64,000 nucleotides of DNA from an uncultured Hyphomicrobiales bacterium (GTDB lineage: Bacteria > Pseudomonadota > Alphaproteobacteria > Rhizobiales > Beijerinckiaceae): NCBI GenBank assembly GCA_903902915.1, contig CAIUWR010000049.1, positions 1 to 64,000 on the forward strand, given 5' to 3'. The position numbers were made by a program, and so were the translations under genes. This document shows, in pieces, positions 40,889 to 50,844 of the stretch; positions within the stretch are counted from its first letter, which is position 1, and every line of letters starts with the position of its first letter. A model generated the notes under the pieces. That model saw nothing but the letters and a program-made list of their open reading frames with translations. It was not told the origin of the DNA and searched no databases.

Positions 40889-40893
40889 GCGCC

Positions 40894-41670
40894 TCATTCG
40901 TCGGTTCCCCGCCAGCCGGGCGTCCTGAAGCGGCGCTGATAATCGCCATCATAAAGCGCGCTGTTGCGAAACTCCGTCTCGCCCAAAGTGCGGCCCACCA
41001 TGATCAAAGCGGTGCGCTCCACCGGCTGCGCGCCCAGCTGCGCCTCAAGCGTAGCGAGCGTCCCGCGAATCGCCAGCTCGTCCGGCCAGCTCGCGCGATA
41101 GACCACGGCGGCGGGACAATCGGCGCCGTAATGGGGGATCAGCTCCGCCACCACTTTCGGCAAGGCGTGGATCGACAGGTGAATCGCGAGCACCGCGCCG
41201 GTGCGCGCGAAATTGGCGAGCGTCTCCCCTTCCGGCATGGACGAGGCCCGGCCCGAGGTGCGCGTGAGGACCACCGATTGCGCCACTTCCGGCAGGGTCA
41301 ATTCGCAGCCCAGCGCCGCCGCTGCCGCAGCGAAAGAGGGCACGCCCGGCGTGATGGTGAAGGGGACGCCAAGGCTCTTCAGCAAACGGATCTGCTCGCC
41401 CATGGCGCTCCACACCGACAGATCGCCCGAATGCAGCCGCGCCACATCTTCGCCCCGCTCAGTGGCGGCGGCGAATTCAGCGCCGATGTCTTCGAGCGAC
41501 AAAGCGGCGGTGTTGACGATGCGCGCGCCCGGCGGGCAGACATCCAGAATCTCCTTGGGCACCAGCGAGCCCGCATAGAGGCACACCGGGCAGCGCGCCA
41601 CCAGATCGCGTCCGCGAAGGGTGATGAGATCGGGCGCCCCCGGCCCCGCGCCAATGAAATGCACGGTCAT
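40894..41670 (-). CDS. cobM: Precorrin-4 C11-methyltransferase
   Basis: A 258-residue SAM-dependent tetrapyrrole methylase. It begins [31 protein letters not shown] and [11 protein letters not shown] are CobM-typical. [16 protein letters not shown] is the SAM-site loop, and [20 protein letters not shown] follows. Translationally coupled to cobE upstream through an ATGA overlap. Confidence 0.96.
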   Translation of the reverse strand: MTVHFIGAGPGAPDLITLRGRDLVARCPVCLYAGSLVPKEILDVCPPGARIVNTAALSLEDIGAEFAAATERGEDVARLHSGDLSVWSAMGEQIRLLKSLGVPFTITPGVPSFAAAAAALGCELTLPEVAQSVVLTRTSGRASSMPEGETLANFARTGAVLAIHLSIHALPKVVAELIPHYGADCPAAVVYRASWPDELAIRGTLATLEAQLGAQPVERTALIMVGRTLGETEFRNSALYDGDYQRRFRTPGWRGTDE

Positions 41671-42098
41671 GGGGCGCTGTCCTTGTTCGTTGCGCGCGCG
41701 ATGGCGCAGGTGGCGTCATCGCGCGCGATGCGCGCCAACACGATTTCCGCGAAAGGCCCGGCGCCCGCCAGCGCGGCGGTCTCCGCAACCGAGGGAACGC
41801 CGAACAGGGCCAACACGCGCGGCGAGGACGTCTGCGCCCGCCCCGCCACGGCCTTCATCGCAGCGGGTGAGAGAAAATGCAGCGGCATTGCGAGGCGTGC
41901 TGCGGCGTCGGACAAACCGGGCTCATCGCGCTTGGCGTTGGTGGTGAAAAGCGCGACGGAGCCCCCTTGCGTCGCCACGCCCATCTGCGCCAGCATTTCC
42001 AGCGCGTCGCGCACCAGACTGGCGATGACGGCGCCGCTGACGCCCTTGCGGCAGCCAAGGCCGATGGCGAGATCAACCGTAACGAGCGGCGCGCTCAT
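41667..42098 (-). CDS. cobE: CobE/CbiG C-terminal-domain protein
   Basis: A 143-residue protein matching the stand-alone CbiG C-terminal domain: [20 protein letters not shown] at the N-terminus, [17 protein letters not shown], and [13 protein letters not shown]. CobE occurs in aerobic cob clusters and is thought to help handle intermediates around ring contraction; its precise activity is not settled. The start at 42098 overlaps the cobL stop, and its own stop overlaps the cobM start, so cobL-cobE-cobM is one coupled unit. Confidence 0.9.
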   Translation of the reverse strand: MSAPLVTVDLAIGLGCRKGVSGAVIASLVRDALEMLAQMGVATQGGSVALFTTNAKRDEPGLSDAAARLAMPLHFLSPAAMKAVAGRAQTSSPRVLALFGVPSVAETAALAGAGPFAEIVLARIARDDATCAIARATNKDSAP

Positions 42099-43324
42099 GG
42101 CGTCCCCCCCTTGGTGATGGACCATTGCATCAGCGCCATGGCGGCGCGCCAGCCATGGAAAGGCCCGACCGGGTCGGCCCGCGCAATTTCGATCTTGGTG
42201 AGCGCGCCGCCCAGCGCCACATGGCGGCGCATGATCTCGGCTTGCGTTTCCAGCGTCACCGCATTCACGACAAGACGTCCGCCCTCCGGCAAAGCCGCCC
42301 ATGCCGCATCCAACACGCCCGCATCCGTGCCGCCTCCGCCGATGAAAATGGCGTCGGGCGTCGGCAGGCCTTCCAACGCGCCGGGCGCCGCGCCTTGCAC
42401 GATGCGCAAATCCGGCGCCCCCAGCTCCAGCGCATTGCGCCCGATGCGCGCCGCGCGATCAGCCCGCGTCTCGATGGCGATGGCGCGGTTGGCGGGATGG
42501 CGCAGCATCCATTCAATGGAAATGGAGCCGGACCCGGCGCCGATATCCCACAACAACTCGCCCCGGCGCGGCGCCAGCGTGGAGAGCGTGATGGCGCGCG
42601 CCTCGCGCCGCGTGATCTGGCTGTCGTGCTCGAACATGTCGTCGGGCAGGCCCGAAGCCAGCGGGATGATCCGCGCGCCGCGATCCGCCACCACTTCTAT
42701 CGCGAGCGTGTTCAGCGCATCCACGGCGCCGTTAAAGTCAGCGGCAGTCGACTCGATGCGGCGCTCGCGCGGACCACCCATGGCCTCGCAGATGATAAGG
42801 CGGCTGCGCCCCATGCCAAGCGCCACCAAACGCTCCGCCACCTTGCGCGGCGTGTCGCCATCCCACGTCAGCGCGAGAATGCGCGCGCCCGGCTGCAAAT
42901 GCGGCGCGAGGCGCTCGAAGGGACGCCCGTGCAGCGACAGCAAAGCGCAATCCTGCTGCGCCCAGCCAAGCCTTGCGCAAATGAGCGAGAAGGCGGAGGG
43001 CGCGGGCAGGCAGCGCATCTCATCCGCCGACACATCGCGCGCCAGCATGGCGCCGACGCCGTAATGAAACGGATCGCCCGACGCCAGCACGCAGGTACGC
43101 TGGCCCCGGCGCGCCAACACCTGCGCGACGCCCACCTCGATAGGCGCGGGCCAGGCGAGCGTCTGCGCCGTCGTGGGGCCCAGCAAAGCCAGATGCCGCG
43201 CACCGCCGACGATAAACGACGCTTGCTCCAGCGCGCGCGTTGCGGCAGGAGACAGGCCGTCGAGCCCGTCTTCGCCAAGGCCAATCAGGGTCAGCCAGAC
43301 GGAATCTGTCGCGGGCGCGCTCAT
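42095..43324 (-). CDS. cobL: Precorrin-6Y C5,15-methyltransferase (decarboxylating)
   Basis: A 409-residue fusion of CbiE and CbiT. Residues about 1-205 are a tetrapyrrole methylase: LTLIGLGEDGLDGLSPAA, VGGARHLALLG, VLASGDPFHYGVGAML. Residues about 215-409 are a Rossmann methyltransferase: DSQITRREARAITLS, LWDIGAGSGSISIEWM, DAIFIGGGGTDAGVLDAAW. It methylates C5 and C15 and removes the acetate-C12 carboxyl. First gene of cobL-cobE-cobM, divergent from cobK with a 26-bp gap. Confidence 0.96.
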   Translation of the reverse strand: MSAPATDSVWLTLIGLGEDGLDGLSPAATRALEQASFIVGGARHLALLGPTTAQTLAWPAPIEVGVAQVLARRGQRTCVLASGDPFHYGVGAMLARDVSADEMRCLPAPSAFSLICARLGWAQQDCALLSLHGRPFERLAPHLQPGARILALTWDGDTPRKVAERLVALGMGRSRLIICEAMGGPRERRIESTAADFNGAVDALNTLAIEVVADRGARIIPLASGLPDDMFEHDSQITRREARAITLSTLAPRRGELLWDIGAGSGSISIEWMLRHPANRAIAIETRADRAARIGRNALELGAPDLRIVQGAAPGALEGLPTPDAIFIGGGGTDAGVLDAAWAALPEGGRLVVNAVTLETQAEIMRRHVALGGALTKIEIARADPVGPFHGWRAAMALMQWSITKGGTP

Positions 43325-43350
43325 GGACGCCGCTCCCTGGGGAATGAACG

Positions 43351-44109
43351 ATGGACGAGCGCGGGCGCATTCTGATTCTCGGCGGCACGGGCGAGGCGAT
43401 GACGCTCGCCGCCGCGCTGGCCCCGCGTTCCGATCTGCGCGCGCTTCTCTCCTTCGCAGGCCGCACCAAGGCGCCCGTGATGCCCGCCATTCCCAGCCGC
43501 ATCGGCGGCTTTGGCGGCGTCGACGGGCTGGCGACATATTTGAGCGAGATGGAGACGCCGATGGTCGTCGACGCGACCCATCCTTTCGCCGCGCAGATGT
43601 CGGCAAACGCCGCGCAGGCCTGCGCGCGTCTCTGCGTGCCGCGTCTCAGTTTCACGCGCAAGCCCTGGACGCCGACGCCGGACGATAAATGGATACAAGT
43701 TCCCGATATCGCGGCCGCCGTCGATGCTTTGGGCGCCGAGCCGCGTCATGTGTTTCTCACCGTGGGCCGCCTGTCGCTGGGCGCCTTCCGCCGCGCGCCC
43801 CAGCATCGCTATGTTGCGCGCAGCATCGAAGCGCCGGACGCCAGCGAATTGCCGCCCCACTGCCGCATGCTGCTGGCGCGCCCGCCCTTCAGTTTGGCGG
43901 ATGAGCGCGCGTTGATGCAGGCCGAATGTTTCGACTATCTCTGCACCAAGAACAGCGGCGGCGGCGCGACGGAAAACAAATTGCTCGCGGCGCGCGAACT
44001 TGGCCTGCGCGTGATCATGGTGGAGCGTCCGCAAGCGCCGCAGGGCGACACGCTTTACGATCTGCCCGCCGTGATGGACTGGATCAGCGCTCATCGGCCC
44101 GCTCCATAG
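43351..44109 (+). CDS. cobK: Precorrin-6A reductase
   Basis: A 252-residue NADPH-dependent reductase of the macrocycle. It starts RILILGGTGEAMTLAAAL. VVDATHPFAAQMSANAAQAC is the family motif near residue 72. FLTVGRLSLGAF and CTKNSGGGATENKLLAARELG lie in the C-terminal half. It is divergent from cobL and convergent with cobJ, whose 3' end it overlaps by 19 bp. Confidence 0.96.
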   Translation: MDERGRILILGGTGEAMTLAAALAPRSDLRALLSFAGRTKAPVMPAIPSRIGGFGGVDGLATYLSEMETPMVVDATHPFAAQMSANAAQACARLCVPRLSFTRKPWTPTPDDKWIQVPDIAAAVDALGAEPRHVFLTVGRLSLGAFRRAPQHRYVARSIEAPDASELPPHCRMLLARPPFSLADERALMQAECFDYLCTKNSGGGATENKLLAARELGLRVIMVERPQAPQGDTLYDLPAVMDWISAHRPAP

Positions 44110-44861
44110 TGACGCGGCGTATAGATCCAGGGCGACAGACCATTCGGGCGTGAAATGAAACGCGTTTCGCTGGAGCCGACCAATACCAAAGTGCTCATGT
44201 CGCAAATGGATGGGTCCGCTGCGCCCAGCGTCGAGAGGACGATGCGTTCGTCAGCTCGCCCCACAGCGCGCGCGAAAGCGACCGGCGTATCGGGCGCTTT
44301 CAACTCACGCAGCAGTTTGAACGCGGCGTGAATCGTATCCGGCCGCGCGCGCGACGCCGGATTATAAAAGGCGATGACGAAATCGCCCTGCGCCGCAGCA
44401 GTGAGGCGCCGGGCGATCACCTCCCAGGGCTTCAGATTATCCGACAGCGAAATCGCGCAAAAGTCATGGCCCAGCGGCGCGCCAAGCCGCGCGGCGGCGG
44501 CCTGCATGGCGCTGACGCCGGGCAGCACGGCGATATCCACCGCGCGATCGGCCTCATCGCCATGATCCACCGCCTCGAAAAGCGCGGCCGCCATGGCGAA
44601 GACGCCGGGGTCGCCGCCAGACACCACCGCCACCACCCGCCCCGCTTTCGCCAGTTCCAGCGCGTGGCGCGCACGGTCCAGCTCCACGCGATTATCGCTC
44701 GCATGGCGCACCTGACCTTCGCGCGCGGCGATGCGCTCAACATAAGGAAAATAGCCGATGACGTCGGTGGCCACTTCAAGCGCGCCGCTCGCCTCGGGCG
44801 TCAGCCACGCCGCCGGGCCTGGCCCAAGGCCCACGACAAGAATGCGACCCGCGCTGCTCAT
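44091..44861 (-). CDS. cobJ: Precorrin-3B C17-methyltransferase
   Basis: A 256-residue enzyme that methylates C17 and drives ring contraction. VVGLGPGPAAWLTPEA, VVSGGDPGVFAMAAALFE, VLPGVSAMQAAAARLGAPLGHDF, and the CobJ-typical LSDNLKPWEVIARRL and FVIAFYNPASRAR are present. Start 44861 overlaps the cobI stop (ATGA). Last gene of the riboswitch-led operon. Confidence 0.96.
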   Translation of the reverse strand: MSSAGRILVVGLGPGPAAWLTPEASGALEVATDVIGYFPYVERIAAREGQVRHASDNRVELDRARHALELAKAGRVVAVVSGGDPGVFAMAAALFEAVDHGDEADRAVDIAVLPGVSAMQAAAARLGAPLGHDFCAISLSDNLKPWEVIARRLTAAAQGDFVIAFYNPASRARPDTIHAAFKLLRELKAPDTPVAFARAVGRADERIVLSTLGAADPSICDMSTLVLVGSSETRFISRPNGLSPWIYTPRHYGAGR

Positions 44862-45598
44862 GGGCGTCGCCCCTGTCCGGGTACGATGATGATGGAGAAA
44901 TAAGGCGCGACGTCGTCGTGCTTCTCGCTCAGCGGCGTCACCACTTCTTGCGCCATGGAGCCGCGCTCCACATAGATCGCGCGCGCCAAAAGGCCGCCCT
45001 CGTGCAGCACGCTGCGCACCTTGGCGAAGTTCCGGCCAAGCTTCATGAAGACCAGCGCATCCGCATCCGCCACGCGGCGCGCCAGCTCTTCGCGCGGCAA
45101 GGTTCCCGGCAGCACGCTCAACACATCGTCGCCCCAGGTCATGGGCTCCCCCGCCGCCGTCCAGCAGCCGGACATGCCCGTGACGCCTGCGCATATCGTG
45201 ACGGGAAAAACTTCGCGCAGCCGCGCATAGATATGCATGAACGAGCCGTAGAACAGCGGATCGCCCTCACACAAAAGCGCGACGTCGCGACCATCGCGCA
45301 GATGCGCGGCGATGGCTTCGCTGGCCTCCACATAGAAGGCCGCAAGCTGCGCCCTGTATTGCGGACTGTCGAAGGGAATCTCCACGGTCACGGGATAGAC
45401 CAACGGCAATTCCGTGACGCCGGGAACCAGCAGGGTTTCAACAATTTCGCGCGCATTGCCGCGCCGTCCGCGCTTGGCGAAATAAGCGACGACCGGCGCG
45501 CCCTGCAAGGCCTTCAGCGATTTGATGGTGACGAGATCGGGATCGCCGGGGCCAAGGCCCACGCCGTAAAGGCGGCCATGTGAAATGAGCGCGCTCAT
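44858..45598 (-). CDS. cobI: Precorrin-2 C20-methyltransferase
   Basis: A 246-residue SAM-dependent enzyme. YGVGLGPGDPDLVTIKSLKALQ starts the fold. VALLCEGDPLFYGSFMHIYARL and ICAGVTGMSGCWTAAG (with PMTWGDDVLSVLPGTLP) are C20-methyltransferase signatures. ATGA overlaps join it to cobH upstream and cobJ downstream. Confidence 0.96.
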   Translation of the reverse strand: MSALISHGRLYGVGLGPGDPDLVTIKSLKALQGAPVVAYFAKRGRRGNAREIVETLLVPGVTELPLVYPVTVEIPFDSPQYRAQLAAFYVEASEAIAAHLRDGRDVALLCEGDPLFYGSFMHIYARLREVFPVTICAGVTGMSGCWTAAGEPMTWGDDVLSVLPGTLPREELARRVADADALVFMKLGRNFAKVRSVLHEGGLLARAIYVERGSMAQEVVTPLSEKHDDVAPYFSIIIVPGQGRRP

Positions 45599-46224
45599 TC
45601 CTTGTCGCTCGCCAATGCGTTGATGGCGGCGACCGTCATGGCGCTGCCGCCCTTGCGTCCGCGCACGATGATCGCGGGCACGCGGCCGTCTTGCATGAGC
45701 GCGTCTTTTGATTCGGCGGCGCCGATGAAGCCGACGGGCATGCCGATGACGGCGGCGGGATGCGGCGCGCCTGCGTCCAGCATCTCCAGCAAGCGAAACA
45801 AAGCCGTTGGCGCATTGCCGATGGCGACCACCGCGCCCGCAAGATGCGGCCGCCACAGCTCCATCGCCGCCGCCGTGCGCGTCGTGCCCATCTCCTGCGC
45901 CAGCGTCGCGACGGAGGGATCATCCAACGTGCAGATGATCTGGTTATGCGCAGGCAGCCGCGTCTTCGTCACGCCATTGGCCACCATCTTGGCGTCGCAT
46001 AAAATCGGCGCGCCATTGCGCAGCGCGTTGCGCGCGATGATGGCGGCGTCCTTCGAAAAAGCCACATCGGCGGCCACCTCCACCATGCCGCAAGCGTGGA
46101 TGACGCGCACCGCGACGATCTCCTCCTCGGGCGTGAAACGCGCGAGATCGCTTTCGGCGCGGATCATGGCGAATGATCTGCGATAGATCTCCGCCCCATC
46201 GCGAATATAGGCATAGCCGCTCAA
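45595..46224 (-). CDS. cobH: Precorrin-8X methylmutase
   Basis: A 209-residue enzyme that moves the C11 methyl to C12, giving hydrogenobyrinic acid. The catalytic His is in VRVIHACGMVEV (about residue 43). DAKMVANGVTKTRLP, AIGNAPTALFRLLEML and IGMPVGFIGAAESKDAL are conserved blocks. It overlaps cobG upstream and cobI downstream by 4 bp each. Confidence 0.96.
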   Translation of the reverse strand: MSGYAYIRDGAEIYRRSFAMIRAESDLARFTPEEEIVAVRVIHACGMVEVAADVAFSKDAAIIARNALRNGAPILCDAKMVANGVTKTRLPAHNQIICTLDDPSVATLAQEMGTTRTAAAMELWRPHLAGAVVAIGNAPTALFRLLEMLDAGAPHPAAVIGMPVGFIGAAESKDALMQDGRVPAIIVRGRKGGSAMTVAAINALASDKE

Positions 46225-47507
46225 GGGCGCGCTCCATTCGTTGTCGCCATGGCGCGCAGGGCGTCGCCGCAGGCGTGAAGATCAAGGCCTTGCAGAAGGG
46301 GCGCATCGCTCGCGCGGCCCGCCGCCACCAAATCATAAAGCCCCGCGCGCGCCACAAGCGTCACAGCGGTCGGCGATGGGCGCGCGCAGCCTTTCGCGCA
46401 GCCGGACACATGCAGCTCGACGCCCGATGGCGCCAAGGCGCGCGCGAGCGGGGCGAGCGCAAGCGCGTGCTCCTGCGTCGGCGTGGTGGCGCTGGCGCAA
46501 GCGGGCGCGCCGGGACAGGCGACGACGGCGAGACGCGCGTCGGCGGGATCGCTGATGACATCGGCGCTGCCTAGCGCGAGGATGTCTTGAGCTGCGCCTG
46601 CATCGACGCCGGGCAAAAGAACAGCGCGCCATGGCGTGAGCCGCAGTTCGCCCGAACCATAGGTTTCCGCCATATCGGCAAGCCATGCCAGATCGCGCGC
46701 GCGCAAGCGGCCGAAAACGAAGCCAAGGCCGAGAAACTCCGAAGCGCCGAGCGTGTGATGGCCAAGACATTGCGGCGGCGCGCCAGCGCTGGGCGAAAGC
46801 CGCGTTGTTGGCGCAAGCTCAGCCGCACGCCAGAGCGAAGCAGCGCCGCGCGCGGCGACCAGCGCCGCCATGCGGCGAGGGGATGAATCGCACTTACGCG
46901 ATTCATTCAGGAAGGCGAGCGCGAGACGCGCAGCTATATCGGGAAGCCTTGCAGCTTCGATCACAGCGGCGTCGTCGCTTCCCGCGAGGCTCACAATGAA
47001 GCGTGGCGAGGCGTCTCCCTGCAGCGCGACGAAGCGAATGTCGGCGCCGACGCAAGACAGGCTCAAGCCCCCGCCATCATCAATGATGAAACCGAATTTC
47101 GACGGCAGCGCACGCAACGCAACATCGCTTGCGAGGCGCTGTTCCAGCGCGCGGATATGCGGGCTGATGTCGAAGGCCGCGTCGGGCGCCAGACCCGCCA
47201 GCGGCGAGGCCATGACATTGCGCACGGCTTCGGCCTGCGCGTCATCGTCGATCAATCCCCGGGACTGCAAGGCGCCGACAAGCGCGGGCAGACTGTGTTC
47301 TTGCACGCCGCGCAATTGCAGATTGGCGCGGGCGCTCAGATCCATGAGCCCATTGCCATGGGTCTGCGCACCATGGGCGATGGCCCTTGCGGCGCTGGCG
47401 CGAACCACGCCGCCGGTGATGCGCAAACGCACGAGATAGCCGTCGCCGCTGAGCATGGGACGCAGCGCGCCGGGGCACCAGCCTTTGGGTTGCATGGCGC
47501 CGCTCAT
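46221..47507 (-). CDS. cobG: Precorrin-3B synthase (oxygen-dependent)
   Basis: A 428-residue nitrite/sulfite-reductase-fold protein that hydroxylates precorrin-3A using O2. It opens KGWCPGALRPMLSGDGYLVRLR. SARANLQLRGV is a repeat block of this fold. The 4Fe-4S cysteines are in VACPGAPACAS and VSGCAKGCARP near residues 330-380. CobG marks the late-cobalt, aerobic pathway. ATGA overlaps join it to cobN and cobH. Confidence 0.95.
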   Translation of the reverse strand: MSGAMQPKGWCPGALRPMLSGDGYLVRLRITGGVVRASAARAIAHGAQTHGNGLMDLSARANLQLRGVQEHSLPALVGALQSRGLIDDDAQAEAVRNVMASPLAGLAPDAAFDISPHIRALEQRLASDVALRALPSKFGFIIDDGGGLSLSCVGADIRFVALQGDASPRFIVSLAGSDDAAVIEAARLPDIAARLALAFLNESRKCDSSPRRMAALVAARGAASLWRAAELAPTTRLSPSAGAPPQCLGHHTLGASEFLGLGFVFGRLRARDLAWLADMAETYGSGELRLTPWRAVLLPGVDAGAAQDILALGSADVISDPADARLAVVACPGAPACASATTPTQEHALALAPLARALAPSGVELHVSGCAKGCARPSPTAVTLVARAGLYDLVAAGRASDAPLLQGLDLHACGDALRAMATTNGARP

Positions 47508-50500
47508 GACGCGAGGCCGATGGGCGCGGGATCGCCCAGCAGATCGCGCAGAATCGCCAGCGATGAATTGCGGCGGGAGGTCCAGAAGCCGCGCCGATCT
47601 GCGTTGGCGAAGGTCTGCGCAATCGCATGCAGGGCGTCTGGATTATGCTCGTTCAAAAACGCGCGCACCGCTTCATCGCCCAAAGTGGCGTCGAAGAGCA
47701 GTTCGAAATGACGGCTGGGAACAGCGGTCGTCAGCGCCGCATAGGCGTAGAGATTATCGACCGTTTTCGCGATTTCCGAAGCGCCGCGATAACCATGGCG
47801 CATCTGGCCCGCGAGCCAGCGCGGATTAATGGCGCGGGCGCGCAGCACGCGCGCGACTTCCTCGCTCAAGGTGCGCACCTTTGGCGCGTCCGCACGCGCG
47901 GCGTCCACGTGATAGAGCGCGGGCGCATGTCCAAGCGATTCCGCCGCCGCCGCAAAGCCGCCTTCATGTTCGGCGAAAGCGTCGGAATCCAGCACATCCT
48001 GCTCGGCCATGTCCTGCACATGAACATAGGCGTCGGCGCCTGCGACCTGATCGCGAAACGCCGCGCCCGCCGCAGCGCCCTCGCCGGACGCGCGATAAGA
48101 ATGGGAGCTTGCGGCGAGATAGGAAGCGCCCAAGTCGTCGCGCGAGCTCCATCTATCTTCGGCCAGAGTCGCCGCAAGCCCGATTCCATAAGCGCCGGGC
48201 GCGGCGCCGAAGATGCGCAGGGGCTCGGCCTGCGTGGCCCGGCGCGCGGCGGCGATGGGATTGTCTTCGTCTTCTTCATCGAGCAGCGCAATCGCCTGCA
48301 CGGCGGAATCGAACAAAGCGATCTGCGTGGCGAAGACATCGCGGAACAGGCCGGAGATGCGCAAAGTGACATCGACGCGCGGGCGGTTGAAGGAAGCTTG
48401 CGGCAGGATCTCGAAACCCGACACGCGCGAGGACGCCGCATCCCATACGGGACGCGCGCCGATCAGCGCCATGGCTTGCGCCAGATCGTCGCCGCCGGTG
48501 CGCATGGTGGCGCTGCCCCACAGGTCGATCACGATGGCGCGCGGCCAATCGCCATGGTCCTGCGCGTGGCGCGCCACAACCTCTTGCGCCGTGCGCTTTC
48601 CGATTTCCCACGCGGTGCGCGTGGGCACGGAACGCGGGTCAATGGAATAAAGATTGCGCCCGGTGGGCAACACATCGAACCTGCCGCGCGAGGGCGCACC
48701 CGCTGGTCCCGGCTGCACGAAGCGCCCATCAAGCGCGTTTAGAAGGCCGCTGATTTCTCCGCTCGGGCAGAGCGCGAGATTGGCGCGGTCCTGCGCCGAT
48801 AAATCTTCGTCGCGCCACTGCGCGGCGCGGCCGAACACATGCAAACCGTCGGCGATGCGCATCTCCTTCAGATCGCACAACCATGCGTCGAGGCCCCCAA
48901 GCACCTCGTCCGGATCGTCGCTTGTGACGCCTGCGTCCTGCGTCAATCCGCTCTCGGCGGCGCGCGCGACGATCGCTTTGGCGATGCGCTGCGCGCGGGC
49001 GGGATCGAGCGATTGCGCGCTGGAATATTCATCCAGCAGCGCCTCGATCTCCATCGCGGCGCCATGCGTTCCCGCAGCGGTGAGGGGCGGCGTCAGATGG
49101 CCGATGCTGACGGCGCTGAGGCGACGTTTGGCCTGCGCGGCTTCGCCGGGATTGTTGACGATGAAGGGATAGATCAGCGGCGTCGCGCCAAGCAGGACTT
49201 CGGGGGCGCAGGCGCCGCTCAAAGCCACCGCCTTGCCCGGCAGCCATTCCAGCGTGCCATGGGTTCCGCAATGAATCATGGCGTCGAAGCCCCGCGCCTC
49301 GCGCAGCCACAGATAGAAAGCGCAATAGGCGTGCGAGGGCGGCAGATTAGCGTCGTGATAATCGGCTTTCACGTCAACGCCCGCGCGCACCGGCTGCAAC
49401 GCGACGAGCAGCTTGCCAGCGTCCAGAACGCGAAAGTGAAAGGCGCTTTTGCGCAACGCAGCATCGCGCGAGGGCGGGCCCCAGGCGGCGATGACCTGAT
49501 CCTGAAACGCTTGCGGCAAGCTGGCGAAAAGGCCTGCGTAGGTCGATAGTTTGAGACGCGCTGTCGGCGCTTCATTCGTCAAACGCTGCATGAGGGACGC
49601 GGCGTCGATATCTCCGACATCATAGCCCTGCGCGTGCAAGGCCTGCGCAATGGAGGCCACGCTGGCGGGCGTGTCGAGGCCCACCGCATAGCCCGCTTGC
49701 CCGCCCTTGTGCGGATAGTCCGAGAGGATGCAGGCCAGGCGACGTTCATGAGGCGGCAGGCGCCGCAGATGCGCCCAAGCGCGCGCGAGATCGGCGACGA
49801 AGGCGACGCGGTCGGGTTCGGGCTGGTGGGTGACGCGGGTCAGTTCGGAACCGTCTTGCGCCGCGCTTTGCGCCTTGAAGGAAATCGCGCGGGTGACGAT
49901 GCGCCCGTCAAGCTCGGGCAGCACCACATTCATGGCGAGATCGACGGCGCCGAGGCCACGGCTGGAGGCCTCCCACTGCGCGCGGCGGGTGGTCGAAAGC
50001 ACCGCTTGAAACACTGGCGCATCGGCGCTGTCGAGCACGCAGACGCCGCCATCTTCGCGGCCCGAGAACGACGTGGTGTTGAGGATCACGTCGGGCGCGC
50101 AGTCTTCGAGCAATGGCGCAAGTTCCGCCACCGCGGAAGGATCCTTGAGGCTGGAGACGGCGACGCAAGTCACTGCAAAGCCGCGCTCGCCCAAGGCGTC
50201 GGCGAGTGCGATCAGCGGCGCCGTATCATCAGCTATCACCACCGAGCGATAGGCGACGATCAGCGCGCGCGGCGCTTGCGCGGGCGCATGGCGGCAGGCG
50301 GCGTCGAATAAAGAGGCGGCGCGGATCGGCGCAGGCTCCGCCCATGCGACTTCTGAGCCCAGATGCGCGCTGATATAATTCAGACACTGCGCGAAATTAT
50401 CGCGCCCGCCGCATTGGAAATAGGCATGCAGCCGTTCAAGCTCGTCTTTATCGAGCGTCGAGGCTTCGTCCAGCCGCTCGTCGGCGCGGTAGTCGCCGGG

Positions 50501-50833
50501 GATGATCGCCAGCGCAAACCCATGCGCGCGCGCGGCCTTGGCCAGCTCCTCGACGCCATAGCGCCAATAGTCGAGACCGCCCAATAAACGCACCAGCACG
50601 AAGCGCGCCTTGGGCGCCATTTTCTCCACATAGAGATCGACCGAATAGTGATGCTGCAACTGGCCGATATTGGCGGCGCGCATGTCGGGGTGATCGGCGC
50701 GCCATGCGCTGGCGAGGCCCGCCAGATCGCTGTCGGAGAAGGAGAGAAACAGAATGTCGGCGGGCGTCTGCCCAAGGTCGGTCGCGCTCGCGCCTTCGTC
50801 CAGAAAAACAGTCTCCATTCGCAGAAGGTGCAT
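47504..50833 (-). CDS. cobN: Cobaltochelatase subunit CobN
   Basis: A 1,109-residue large subunit that inserts Co2+ into hydrogenobyrinate a,c-diamide, powered by the AAA+ CobS-CobT complex (neither gene is in this window). LVRLLGGLDYWRYGVEEL is near the N-terminus, followed by ILSDYPHKGGQAGYAVGLD, FDAMIHCGTHGTLEWLPGKAVAL and NNPGEAAQAKRR, all typical of CobN/BchH. It is at the short end of the family's range, with no internal gap evident. It starts 11 bp after the cobW stop. The start may be 50833 or Met at 50818. Confidence 0.96.
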   Translation of the reverse strand: MHLLRMETVFLDEGASATDLGQTPADILFLSFSDSDLAGLASAWRADHPDMRAANIGQLQHHYSVDLYVEKMAPKARFVLVRLLGGLDYWRYGVEELAKAARAHGFALAIIPGDYRADERLDEASTLDKDELERLHAYFQCGGRDNFAQCLNYISAHLGSEVAWAEPAPIRAASLFDAACRHAPAQAPRALIVAYRSVVIADDTAPLIALADALGERGFAVTCVAVSSLKDPSAVAELAPLLEDCAPDVILNTTSFSGREDGGVCVLDSADAPVFQAVLSTTRRAQWEASSRGLGAVDLAMNVVLPELDGRIVTRAISFKAQSAAQDGSELTRVTHQPEPDRVAFVADLARAWAHLRRLPPHERRLACILSDYPHKGGQAGYAVGLDTPASVASIAQALHAQGYDVGDIDAASLMQRLTNEAPTARLKLSTYAGLFASLPQAFQDQVIAAWGPPSRDAALRKSAFHFRVLDAGKLLVALQPVRAGVDVKADYHDANLPPSHAYCAFYLWLREARGFDAMIHCGTHGTLEWLPGKAVALSGACAPEVLLGATPLIYPFIVNNPGEAAQAKRRLSAVSIGHLTPPLTAAGTHGAAMEIEALLDEYSSAQSLDPARAQRIAKAIVARAAESGLTQDAGVTSDDPDEVLGGLDAWLCDLKEMRIADGLHVFGRAAQWRDEDLSAQDRANLALCPSGEISGLLNALDGRFVQPGPAGAPSRGRFDVLPTGRNLYSIDPRSVPTRTAWEIGKRTAQEVVARHAQDHGDWPRAIVIDLWGSATMRTGGDDLAQAMALIGARPVWDAASSRVSGFEILPQASFNRPRVDVTLRISGLFRDVFATQIALFDSAVQAIALLDEEDEDNPIAAARRATQAEPLRIFGAAPGAYGIGLAATLAEDRWSSRDDLGASYLAASSHSYRASGEGAAAGAAFRDQVAGADAYVHVQDMAEQDVLDSDAFAEHEGGFAAAAESLGHAPALYHVDAARADAPKVRTLSEEVARVLRARAINPRWLAGQMRHGYRGASEIAKTVDNLYAYAALTTAVPSRHFELLFDATLGDEAVRAFLNEHNPDALHAIAQTFANADRRGFWTSRRNSSLAILRDLLGDPAPIGLAS

Positions 50834-50844
50834 GGCGCGGCCCG

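Noticed and set aside
37662-43350. Further B12 riboswitches in the bluB-cobU, cobB-cbiD and cobL-cobK gaps
   Set aside because: The gaps (80, 62 and 26 bp) are too short and have no B12 box.
41131-43375. Long forward-strand open frames of 328-416 codons over cobM, cobE and cobL
   Set aside because: Composition is that of antisense shadows in high-GC DNA; the reverse-strand genes match cob families from end to end.
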